Origin: Strigamia acuminata
Taxonomy: Eukaryota > Arthropoda > Chilopoda > Geophilomorpha > Linotaeniidae
DNA length: 64,000 nucleotides
Assembly (NCBI GenBank): GCA_949358305.1
Contig: OX442314.1
Location: 12,393,060-12,457,059, forward strand
Direction of reading: 5' to 3'
The first letter of the stretch is position 1. Every line of letters starts with the position of its first letter. The position numbers and the translations under genes were made by a program. This document shows, in pieces, positions 33,059 to 42,175 of the stretch. The notes beneath the pieces are model-generated. The model worked only from the letters and a program-made list of their open reading frames with translations. It searched no databases and was not told the origin of the DNA.

Positions 33059-36000
33059 TTTGGGTTTGGATTTAGTTTGAGCGAAGATAAATATTGTCTC
33101 GTTTTATTTTCATTTCTAAGTTTGTGCGTATAAATTGATTACATGTTTTTTATGTGCTAAAAATGTTCCACCTGCTTTTTAACGGTGATGGAATTAGGTT
33201 AAGGGCAAATATAAATGTTATCTGAATTCAGATTGCGGAAAAAGTAAATTGCTGAATTGATTCGATTCGACGTTTGGAGAAACAAAGCTTGGAAATACCA
33301 AGATGCTGCAGGAAAGCTTTTGAAGGCGGTGTTTTTTAAAAAGAAAATTTTTTTTTTTAAATTTAAAAAATATATATATATAATTTATTATTCATAAATT
33401 AATTATTTAATTATATAATTATGGTTTACCGGTTGTTACTAATCAATTACAACAATTTGCACAACACGAATTATCGGGGTGAGTATCGCTAGATAATGTT
33501 ACATCATGTCAAAAATAATTGTTCTTGATTATTTGGCTGCCACTCAGCAAGTGGTTGTGTGACAATTGATTTAATATCAAAGAGTTCTTTGAATTAGTGA
33601 CGTCGTCAAGTGATTTTTCGTGGAAATTGCAATCGCAATAAAAGCGCTGACGCAAGAAATTGTGTATAGATGGTTGCAATATGCATTTTATACCGTATAA
33701 CAACAATGCAATTCTTTGAAAATACACGTTAACACCGAACTCCGATATAAATTATTCATAAAACGCCGTGAAACGACACTTTAAACATCCTGTTTAAAAT
33801 CAAAAAGTTGCACATGAAAAATAACGACTTGATATTTGCTTTTATTATTCCTCCTCTCCGTATGTTGATTCAGAAATGGAAAAGAACAAAGTGGGGCGGC
33901 ACACTTCTTTGTGCTGTCAACGCGAGTGGAATGAATGAGAACGTGAATACATCGCAGCGACTCCACCTCTCTTTAGCCCAAATTCACTTCATTTATGCCA
34001 TCAACATGAGCTACAGCGAGGCGACCATGTGAAGTGTTATGTGCAAGCGTTGCCACGGAAACAAGGGAGATGCTAATGAACTTACAAGTCACTATTTGAT
34101 TAACCCTTTTAAATACCAATTCACATGAGGAAATGCCATACATGCCAAATTCGCATCATCGAGACTAGAAAGGAATCTAATTAATTAGTGATGAATGTAA
34201 ACAATTTACATTTGATTGAATCCAATTAAGAAAAATGATCGTTTCCATCCACTGCTTCTTGAATGATACGCCAAACCTCCTTGGCACATGCCAACCAGCT
34301 TTCAGAGTAATTTCTTGGCGGTGTAAGGGGAACAACTCAGCTCTATTAGTTTCTTATGACCCTAACCTCAATAAAACAACTTCGACACATTACTGTTGAC
34401 ATTTAGCTTGGATGCTTCTATTACCAAGGAAAAATTGACTTTTCAGAGGTGTACGACCAATATTGTATGGAGTTTGAAGGGAATTGAATTTTTTCATTAA
34501 TTAAAATTCACGCAACAAATTATAATCTATTTCCAAATGTTAACTCGTTCAAACTGCGCATGTGCTAACGGTTAAAATCATGGGTTTACACTTGGTGAAT
34601 AAACAAAATCAATGAAACTATTTACCATTTATAATATTTTATATAATATTTGTTTATCACAGTATCTTAGTGTTGAATTTATGTCATTTGAAGAGTGCTT
34701 ATTTTTAGTTACAGTATGTTATGTCCTGTGTGTCAGTATTGTATGTGTCATAGTATTGTTTTTTTGTTATGTTAGTTTACCTTTTAAATCAAAACATTAT
34801 GCTTGTACAGTTGCTGATCTAAAAACATTTTTCGCCCAAGAGACTTCAAATTATTTTGACTTGGTTTTCATTAACCAAGAAGAACCCACAGAGAGAAGTA
34901 CCGAAACATCACAATTTAAAACTTAAAGATTATTGCAAATGGCGCCTGATTTGATGATCTACCGCGTCAAATGTTGTACGCGCAATATTTTTCAAACTAC
35001 TACAGCAATTTTAGACAAAATAGAGCTTGTTAGATGAGAATCATCGAGACGAATCGATTCGAGTACTGTCCTTTAAAGTATGATGAATTTTTGACTTTGA
35101 AAACAAATCTAAGCTTTAGTTTTTCTAGTAATGCTCCAACTGCGCCATCATATGGACGCAGGTGGAATTTGTAAAAGGCGGGAGTTTGAGAGGCCGTTTA
35201 GATTAAAAGATATATCGTACGGCAGTTTGAAGACAGTTGAAGCCATTAGTCAATGTCAGCTGTGAAAGATGCTCGTTCTCAAACGTTAAGACGCTGTGAA
35301 AAAAAAAAGAAAATGTTTTTCTATACGACTTTGTCCAATTGCAGTGAAGCACTTGTTTCCTGTTCCGCTTCTTTCTGCTCACTTGGGAAATCGGGTAACG
35401 ATGGAAACGCGAAAGTACTCTATGATCAATGTTACCAAGGCAACTGCGGGGGATTTCCGTGATTTCGTCAATTAGCGCGTGACCTTATGGGACATTTTTT
35501 TTAAATTTCACTTATTTGGGGGGGGGGGGGGAGATATTTGTGAGGTTCGATTTCAAATGCACGTTATTATGCGAAAACGACTATTTTTCCACTTGACATA
35601 AATTCAAACTTTTTCAACATGTCACCAAGTGTGCTCCTCTTAAAAAGCAATTTCTCTTTTTCAACCATGTCATTTGAATATTGGTGATATCTCTTTTTCA
35701 CGACCGAGTAATTTGGCTTTTATTCAACAATTTTTTTTTTATTATTATTATATTTTCCATCGTTATGAAGTTTTTGTGGTTTCGAAAGCCGGAAATATTT
35801 TATTTGGAATTTATTATTTTTTTTTTTTAATATCGAGGTTAACATCTCATTTTGAACTTTTTAATTTTTCTGTTCTTTTTTTTATTTGTCTTTATAAAGG
35901 AAAAATAAATCATTAGTTTTTAAATTAAATGATTAAACTTTTAAAGATTCACAATTCACAAATGTTCATTTCTCGACCCCGATTTTTCTTTTCTTTTTAA

Positions 36001-39000
36001 TATCAAAACTCTGTGTCTCGTTATCTCCTCCCTTCATTGTGTTGTATTATTGAATTTTCAATTTTCATGTCAAACGCATTGATTTAATTTCCTTTTATCT
36101 TCCCTCAGACAAAAAAAAAAATGGGGAAAAAAATCGACTGAAAAGTGCAAATTTAGCGTTTCCCCAACTTTTAATGATTAATTCAAGCATGGGAAGATTA
36201 GGTTAAGTTGGGAATTATTTAAAGGCTTAAAAATAAGGAAGAAGTGCGTTTTTTATAATTTCTGAATTTTTGCACAGTTGTATTGATAGTGGCAATAAAT
36301 ATTAATTGAAAAACGATTGTTTGAAATGGCAGTTTGTTTGAGCTAATTAAGAAAAGTGAAACTATAAATTACAAAGTAGGATTGCAGAAGTAATGTCCTC
36401 TATTAAAATGTATGAGGAAGGGAGAAGATCGCTTTTAAACTGAAATGATGATGTGTTTTTATGGCGATTCTGCAAAATCAGAGCGCGGTCTTTTTACGAG
36501 ACGAATTTACAAGATGTATTGATTTATTGATTTGCAAAGTAATTGGTCGGATTGAGGCAAGTCGTAACCGTGAATTAATCTATCGTGTTATTGCAGGGCA
36601 TTCCGGTGTGTAAACTCGATTATGACTCGTGCAGCATCCAATTTCATCTAACGGTCTGATGATACTCAGATTAAAACACGAATAATAAAAAGTTATAACT
36701 TACCCCAAGAATATAAGGGTTTTAGATCTTTTTTAGTTTACTGCGCAATATTTTAATATGGTAATGAAAAACTATAATGTATATAGATAAAATAGAAAAA
36801 AAAAGTGAAAAAAATCAAAGTAGTAATTGAGCTGTAATCTATAATGCAAACTATCAGGGAAAAAATAACTTTTTGCACCCCATGTGGTTCAGAAATATAT
36901 TTTACAATATATTGCTTTTTACTTAATGCATTCTAAAATATATAGCATTTTGTAAAATTAATTATATTATTTGTAGATTAAATAACGTATTTGGTAATAA
37001 GTTTTATAAAATTAATTATGATTTGCAAACCAATAGCCTGCTATTACAAAATGCATTCTCTTGAAACCCAATACATTTTAAAATACATTTGATTGTGATG
37101 TGATTCCAAAGTATTTTTGAACCATATGAGACAATTTATGTAATTTTCCATTCCATTGCGGAGAAAGACGTAGATCTACGTAAAAAATATGCAAATAAGG
37201 TGGTTTCATAAATATAAAGCCACCCACAAAAATTGGCTTTCCAGCAAAACGATTAAAACAATCACAAAACTGCTTGTTGCACGTGAATATTCATCAAATT
37301 TTACATTTTTTACTCATTTCAAAACAACTCTAAACACAAATAACTACTGGTCACAACTGAAAAGCAAGTTTTTGCCTTTTTGACGTCATTCCCAAGTTAT
37401 TAAATGGGAATAACGTCACTCGTATCAACACGAAACGACAGAAACGAGTTAAATACATGAAAACAAAACTAAAAATCTGATTAAATTCAATGATAAATAT
37501 AACTGAAATTTAATTAAATTTGAAGTAAATGTGATGTTAAATAAAGAAGTGAATGTTTGTTTAATTCTGTAAATATGATGTGAAATATCATATTTAGCAA
37601 AGCTGTAAAGTTATATTTACAAACAGTAAATACAATCTTTACATCATATTTACTTGACTTTCCGGTACAGTAAATATGGAATTCCAAGCAGTGTTTAGAC
37701 TTTTTGAATGCAGCTAGATAGCAGCTACTCGTAGTGTTGCATAATTATAATAAGCCAATTTTTGTGGGTGGCTTTATATTTATGAAACGCACCTTATAAG
37801 ATTTCAGGCTTGAATAAGCCGTTTTTGTTTCGATTTTAAAGAAACGAAGCACATAGTTTGGACAAATTAATTATTTCAAATTTCCAATTTAATTAATTTA
37901 GTCAAAAATTAAAATAAAAAATAATGAATTAAAAACTGTTACATTTTTATCATTTTCCTCATTTCTTATCACACCAAAATCTATAATTACTTCTATTTAT
38001 AAACTCAAATTGCAACATTTTTAAATATTTAAAGAAAAAATAGAAAAGAAGAAAAAAAAATATCAACTGCTATTTGATGGAAATAGATTGAAACTGAATA
38101 TGACAATATATTTCACGCAGCGTCCAAGAATTTTTCATCCTCGTGCACAAAATCCCATCCCACGCTTGACAACGCACCTGAATTGCTTTGGTTCCATTCA
38201 CCAAACTTTTTGACCTGCGATATTTATTTTCTGCACCTTACTCTACACATGGACGAAGGATAACGTTAAATGGATCCGCAGGCTGTTTCTGTTAAAGATG
38301 ATTTACGAGAGAATAACAAACAATAAAAACATTGCGAGGAGAAATTCGGGTTGCTAAGTTTAGGTCTAACTTTCAACCCGATAAGCACTCAACAACACAA
38401 ACTCAACTAAGTCGAGTCATTCGTTCACCGCCCTTATCTCGTCGCCTTTGTCCACTAAGACACCGAATCGCCTGACCGTGCACGTATTTGCGACACAATA
38501 GAAACCGTTTTGTGTTGCAACTGGACATTATACACGTTGACCGTTACCAAAAAAAGGTAGAATTAAGTTTTTGAAGCGTTTGTTTTGGTTTTGGCATGCA
38601 GATTGACCGAGAATCAATCAATTGAATTTCAATTTACTCATCTTTATGTTTTTGCCACATGTTTGGTCTTCCATTTGATGAAATTGCTGTGGGACTTGGT
38701 TACAGTTGATTAGGATCTGCACGGGGAAGTGGGTTTGTTTTTCTCCACTGGGTGGAGACAGATTGAAGTGACCGGAAATTTAATCCTTGACTTACCCGAC
38801 TCGATTTTCACACAACGTCGACTTGTTTATGTGAGGTAAACAGTTTGTTTAGACTGAAATAAAGTGTATTTAGCTTGGAATAAGCTTTTTCGGCTCGGTA
38901 ATCAGCTAATAAACGGGAGCGCAATAAAAGTAAAATTGTGTTTTTACTCACTTTACTCATAAAGCAACGTTTACTGCGTTTTATACGAAATTTCCGCTTT

Positions 39001-40209
39001 ATTTATGGAGGTTAAGCCCAAAGAACTGCAATAAAAATCGACTTTTCTTATGGAAAGATATTTCAATGTTATTGTATAATAATTGTATGTTACACGGTTG
39101 ATTGCTAGAAAGATATAGGCATACGTCGTATAATATCTAAGGCCATTTACTACTGAATGGGAAAAAAAGTTTAATTATAATAATAATAATAATTGGAATT
39201 TTTACCGCAGTTGCTGTGTTACCGTGTTGTGGAAATTTTTGTTTCGCAATTCCGTTTGGTCAAGTTTACATTTCCGGATACAATGCGGAAAGGCGAGTAT
39301 TTCCAAATGGGTAAACTCAACTATTGTTGGAAGATGATCTATCCTCATTGTATAGTATTGATTTATACAATGTCTTTTCATGCATGTGTTATTTAAATTT
39401 TTGTGCAGTGAGATAAACGCACAATTTAGATATTTCTCGATAAAAATCTAGTGGTAATGATTTTGTTTTGGTACGCCCACAAGTTTATATAACTGTTGTG
39501 TATTCCAACTCGCAGCTACCATTTTGTAAATCATAACAAACACTTGTAATAAACAACTTTAGACAACACGGGTTGCCGCTCATCCTCAACATAAATAAAC
39601 AATTGACATCCAAAATCTGATCCCGAGTGGACTTACTTTTTCTTTCTGGGTCCTAAGTTAGGCCCAGTGCAGTTATCACAATAACTAACTTATATATCAA
39701 CATAAAACCAAATTGAAGGTTTATTTCCTTTTTGGTTTAATCGATAGACTGTTAAGGCAGTATACGAAATTAACGGCACTTAAACGTTACCATCTGGTTG
39801 TTGGTTAAGTGGTGTACCTGCAGAGTGAATGGAATATGGCCAAAACAAAGTGCACAAGGACGTTTAATAATTACATTGGCATTGTATTAAATGATTCACG
39901 AGGTCCACGAGTTTGTTGCTAACTTTGATAAAGAATAAAATATTATTTTTCTATTTACACAGCCGTCTCGTCTGCGGTCTAATCGCTTCTAATCTGCAAG
40001 AATTCTATCAAGTCGTCATAGCAACCGACAAATTTCGAATTAAACGATTAAAACAAACTCATGAATAGACGATTGAATTAAACTCATCATTTCATCGACT
40101 ATTGCTATACATGAATAAAATTACCTTTAAATCGAACTTCTCGCCACACTTGACGACATACTCGTACGGCACGTCGGTATAACACGTGCACAGAGATGGC
40201 ACCGCCCAT
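20965..40209 (-). CDS. KCNIP: Kv channel-interacting protein (KChIP), gene 2, complete
   Basis: Calcium-binding auxiliary subunit predicted for Kv4-type channels, acting at membranes. Exons in - strand order: 40125-40209, 31852-31976, 26501-26570, 26362-26432, 24430-24642, 21386-21448, 20965-21012; phases agree throughout, giving 224 residues. The first exon starts MGGAIS, a good N-myristoylation signal (Gly2, Ser6), followed by a basic stretch ([18 protein letters not shown]) suited to membrane or channel contact. Then come the KChIP core ([23 protein letters not shown] in EF1), degenerate EF2 ([12 protein letters not shown]) and canonical EF3 ([12 protein letters not shown]) and EF4 ([12 protein letters not shown]). 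The C-terminus ends SLLDTIL. The start was chosen because this ATG alone gives the phase needed by exon 2; other frames of that exon stop or mismatch. Introns 1 and 2 are 8.1 and 5.3 kb and rich in MITEs. It is convergent with KChIP gene 1. Confidence 0.93.
21295..21308. promoter_or_regulatory. Weak X-box-like site in the last intron region of KChIP gene 2
   Basis: GTTGCCATAACAAT keeps the left half-site intact and is degenerate on the right. A related GTTGCCAGGCGGCAAT lies at 21260-21275. Confidence 0.25.
22715..23083. mobile_element. MITE-like element, TTCACAYTTGCGAT family
   Basis: About 370 bp. The left end AGCCTTGTTCACATTTGCGA and the right end, in reverse complement AAAGCGTGGTTCACACTTGC, are imperfect inverted repeats of about 35 bp, both leading into CGCGGA. 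The interior is AT-rich with no ORF of note. It lies in a KChIP gene 2 intron. Confidence 0.75.
23203..23410. mobile_element. MITE-like element, CCGTATTTTACCGA family, copy 1
   Basis: Inverted ends CCGTATTTTACCGA and TCGGTAAAATACGG, with interior repeats of AATAAGAGCCGC and GATATAAGAGCTGC. The interior motif recurs in the element at 25099-25446, so they are one family. Confidence 0.8.
24783..24830. repeat. T/C-rich low-complexity tract
   Basis: Pyrimidine-rich CTTTTTT-type repeats in a KChIP gene 2 intron. No function evident. Confidence 0.5.
25099..25446. mobile_element. MITE-like element, CCGTATTTTACCGA family, copy 2
   Basis: Ends CACTGTATTTTATCGATTAA and, on the right, TTTGGTAAAATACAC are diverged inverted repeats of the 23203-23410 family. 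They share TTTGATATAAGAGCTGC and TTTGAATAAGAGCCGC internally. It has a longer middle than copy 1 and directly abuts the perfect palindrome at 25445-25512. Confidence 0.75.
25445..25512. repeat. Perfect 68-bp palindrome (30-bp arms, 8-bp loop)
   Basis: The arms begin ACTAGCTGCATTCAAAAAGT and close on themselves without a mismatch. Relatives of the arm occur near 29566-29600 and at about 37686-37710 (AGACTTTTTGAATGCAGCTA), so this is a mobile inverted-repeat family. A perfect hairpin suggests a recent origin. Confidence 0.85.
25787..25862. repeat. Three-copy 24-bp tandem repeat
   Basis: Three adjacent units containing GAATTACATCACATGAT, each including a TCACATGA core. Intronic in KChIP gene 2. 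Confidence 0.7.
27328..27534. mobile_element. MITE-like element, CGTGGACAAAAAAA family
   Basis: About 207 bp with nearly 40-bp inverted ends: left CGTGGACAAAAAAACTTCTC and, in reverse complement of the right end, CGTGGACAAAAAAAACTTCC, both running into TTCAGTTTAGCTGTTTTAAG. Non-coding. KChIP gene 2 intron. Confidence 0.85.
28046..28463. mobile_element. MITE with 52-bp near-perfect terminal inverted repeats
   Basis: Left end TATACTCTTTCCGCACTCAA continues through GGAGCCCTGGAAGCTGGGCT to CCATTGGCC; the right end is its inverse with a single mismatch over 52 bp. The outermost TA may be the target duplication. The interior is AT-rich with no ORF. Low divergence suggests a fairly young insertion. 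Confidence 0.9.
28591..28914. mobile_element. MITE-like element, GTTTGCGRGATGCATT family
   Basis: Left AGTTTGCGGGATGCATTTTT and right (reverse complement) AGTTTGCGAGATGCATTATT, both followed by CCCTTA. About 324 bp, non-coding. It lies only about 130 bp from the previous element. Confidence 0.85.
30091..30146. repeat. Dispersed repeat, shared inverted with 54788-54840
   Basis: CCGGATAAATGCATAAATGC and following AT-rich sequence with ATAAAGCCAAA match, on the opposite strand, the segment at 54788-54840 in a RyR intron. Likely a fragment of a mobile element. Confidence 0.55.
30495..30508. promoter_or_regulatory. X-box-like (RFX) site
   Basis: GTTGCCATGACGAC, two mismatches from the perfect palindrome; intron 2 of KChIP gene 2. 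Confidence 0.35.
30889..30902. promoter_or_regulatory. X-box-like (RFX) site
   Basis: GTTGCTATGGCAAT, a palindrome related to the X-box with two mismatches; intron 2 of KChIP gene 2, about 390 bp from the preceding site. Confidence 0.35.
31116..31343. mobile_element. MITE-like element, ACCATGAACCAA family
   Basis: Left ACCATGAACCAACACGGACA and right (reverse complement) ACCATGAACCAAGGATAACA, then GGACACG-ATCC on both sides. About 228 bp, non-coding. Confidence 0.8.
32410..32780. other. GC-richer patch in intron 1 of KChIP gene 2
   Basis: About 370 bp noticeably richer in CpG than the surrounding AT-rich intron, with overlapping short ORFs in several frames on both strands and an X-box-like TTCGCCATAGCAAC at 32561-32574. 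This would suit an internal promoter or enhancer, since KChIP genes often use alternative first exons. I could not find an exon with the right phase and donor, so this is a suggestion only. Confidence 0.3.
34049..34062. promoter_or_regulatory. X-box (RFX) consensus match
   Basis: GTTGCCACGGAAAC matches GTNRCC-N2-RGNAAC without mismatch; intron 1 of KChIP gene 2. Confidence 0.4.
35395..35444. promoter_or_regulatory. Paired X-box (RFX) sites
   Basis: GTAACGATGGAAAC (35395-35408, one mismatch) and GTTACCAAGGCAAC (35431-35444, full consensus match) lie 22 bp apart in intron 1 of KChIP gene 2, in the most GC-balanced stretch for several hundred bases. Confidence 0.45.
35517..35532. repeat. Poly-G run
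   Basis: About a dozen consecutive G after TTATTT; notable in AT-rich DNA and a possible sequencing or assembly weak point. Confidence 0.8.
36880..37128. mobile_element. MITE-like element, GGTTCAAAAATA family, copy 2
   Basis: Left CCATGTGGTTCAGAAATATA and right (reverse complement) CTCATATGGTTCAAAAATAC are inverted, and the left interior tracks the 790-951 copy. Longer than copy 1, with extra AT-rich middle. Ends only about 70 bp before the next element. Confidence 0.75.
37197..37795. mobile_element. MITE-like element with 43-bp inverted ends and internal insertions
   Basis: Left AAGGTGGTTTCATAAATATA and right (reverse complement) AAGGTGCGTTTCATAAATAT continue as inverted repeats through AAAGCCACCCACAAAAATTGGCTT, with one short indel. 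TA flanks both ends. The interior (about 37430-37715) includes GACTTTTTGAATGCAGCTAG, the arm of the palindrome family at 25445-25512, so another element seems nested here. Confidence 0.85.
40012..40025. promoter_or_regulatory. X-box-like (RFX) site near the KChIP gene 2 first exon
   Basis: GTCGTCATAGCAAC, identical to the site at 17889-17902; it lies 100 bp inside intron 1, immediately downstream of the first coding exon, where a proximal regulatory site would be plausible. Confidence 0.4.
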
Positions 40210-41377
40210 TTCTGGGGTGCAGCATCACATCGATGAAGATCGGACGAATGTTTTCCGCGTGGACACCAGTTGCTACTGAATCCGATGTGTTGCCAAGGCT
40301 GGCAAGCACGTGCATGAGAGAAGCGTGTCACTCCTAGCGGTGAGGGGCGTCAACTAGGGACATCCTTGAGCGGGACGACACGGAAAACGGAAAATGTGAG
40401 ATCGATGAGGCGTATGAAACACCAGCAGTTAAATTACACCGATGCAGCCGTAGCAGGGAGCCAGGAACAGTTGTTGCGCCACCTTGTTTATTGACCTTTT
40501 AATTGGTCGAGGTCTATCGAAACTAAACGGGGAAATGAGGCGCTTTGAAGATTGGATTCGGTGCATGTTTGTCGCCATACGACTAACGAGACTGAATGAA
40601 ACGGTTACTTTGTTGCCTGAAATGACAATTAAAAGTTAATTGCTTTGTAAACCAAGACGACGCTGCGGATCAAATAAAGTGACATGTTCTCCTTTTGTAA
40701 TTACTTCGTTGCTGCTATAATAGACATATGTTGTGTATTAATTTAGAAGTCTTTTACTTGGTAAATGCTGATGAGGTTTTGATTCAAGTTTTAATTTAAG
40801 TTTTGTAGTTTGCTATTATTTAGAATTTTTTTTTTAATTGTTGAGAAAGTCGAAAAGAATTGCGCGCAGAACACGTTTCAATTAATTTGTGGTGTTTGCC
40901 ACTTGTTCTACTCTTTTTAATTATAAAATTATAATTTAAAAAAAAATAAAACGGTTTATGTGCATTTAAATTTTTTGTTTATGTGCTTTTTGGTGTTTTT
41001 ATGAACAGAATGGACAACACAACAGCTGTAAACCATCTTCAAAACTGCAAAAACATAAACCACAACTTTAAGTGGTTTATGCAACCTGTGGTTTTGGTTT
41101 TTACAACCAAATTCAAAATGGCTACTTTCAAAGTTTGTTAGATCGTGGTTCGAACCACTTGAATGCGTCATATTTCATCGGAAAAGCTATTTCCACCGAT
41201 TTTTTCAAGACAGAGACACAAACACGAAATCCACACGTTCAGTCTTTTGTTTTTCCTTTTGTTGGAAAAACCGTTTGACTCAATTTTTATTATTAAACGA
41301 ATTGATTGTAATTGCAAAATTAGTGTTGCATACTGTAATTTTCTCTTAAGTCCTAGTAAGGGAACCTTTAGCCAGTG
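40210..41377. other. KChIP gene 2 5' flank and spacer to the tRNA genes
   Basis: Contains the 5' UTR and promoter region of KChIP gene 2 on the - strand (moderately GC-rich to about 40480). A fragment at about 40950-41090 is related to the foldback element at 1545-1657 (AACAGAATGGACA in common). No additional gene seen. Confidence 0.45.
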
Positions 41378-41450
41378 GTCCCTATAGCGCAGTGGATAGC
41401 GCGCTGGACTTCTAATCCAGAGGCCGTGGGTTCGAATCCCACTAGGGATG
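41378..41450 (+). tRNA. trnR-TCT: tRNA-Arg (anticodon TCT), copy 1
   Basis: 73 nt and intron-less. Acceptor GTCCCTA pairs with TAGGGAT; D-arm GCGC/GCGC; anticodon loop CTTCTAA reads AGA codons; T-arm has GTGGG-TTCGAAT-CCCAC. Box A (TAGCGCAGTGG) and box B (GGTTCGAATCC) are intact. A TTTTTTT run about 25 nt downstream is a Pol III terminator. Confidence 0.96.
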
Positions 41451-41622
41451 ATAGTCGGTCACGAGGTTGTGACTTTTTTTATTGCTCCATCTCGCGACTA
41501 CAATGAAATAATATCGTATTAAACAATAGCTTTCACTTTTAAACAAACAAAATTATTTTATTTTATTTTTGTAGATTGTAAAAAATATTGATTTTTAAAA
41601 TAAAAAGGATGTTCATATGCGC

Positions 41623-41695
41623 GTCCCTATAGCGCAGAGGAAAGCGCGCTGGACTTCTAATCCAGAGGTCGTGGGTTCGAATCCCACTAGGGATG
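41623..41695 (+). tRNA. trnR-TCT: tRNA-Arg (anticodon TCT), copy 2
   Basis: Same fold and anticodon as copy 1, 172 bp downstream. Three differences: two T-to-A changes in the D-loop (AGTGGATA to AGAGGAAA, conserved GG kept) and C to T in the variable region (GGCCG to GGTCG). Box B is intact, and TTTT follows about 13 nt downstream. Probably a functional isodecoder, though the D-loop changes could make it divergent. Confidence 0.93.
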
Positions 41696-41960
41696 AGACG
41701 TTATTACTTTTCTTTTGTAGCTAACGTTTTATTATGTCTAATTTATTCAGTATATTTTGTATTTTTTATAAGTACCATTTCGCCGAGTGCTTTACATCGT
41801 CTACATATGTGTTTTCCTTTTATTTTCGGACAATTTCCAATGTATTAACGTTTGTTTTCTAACCCATGAATAATTAATTTACGCATTTTAAAATGTAATA
41901 AAGATAAGGTACGGCATTCCACTTAAAGATGTAGTTTAATTGGATTAATACAAACTGAAT

Positions 41961-42144
41961 TCAACGCAAATCAGACGCGGAATATACAGAAGATTTAACA
42001 AAACTTGACAATGTTGAATTATTACTAACTATAAAAGATGGCGGACAAAGTGGAATATTGTTGATTGATGCTTTCTTCTGTCGTCGTTCACGAGCTCTTC
42101 GGTTTTGAAACCAAACTTTAATCTAGACACAAAAAAAATAAATA

Positions 42145-42175
<31 letters not shown>

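Noticed and set aside
40127-40315. Other reading frames of KChIP gene 2 exon 1
   Set aside because: One runs into a stop before the donor and the other joins exon 2 out of phase; only the frame starting at 40209 works.
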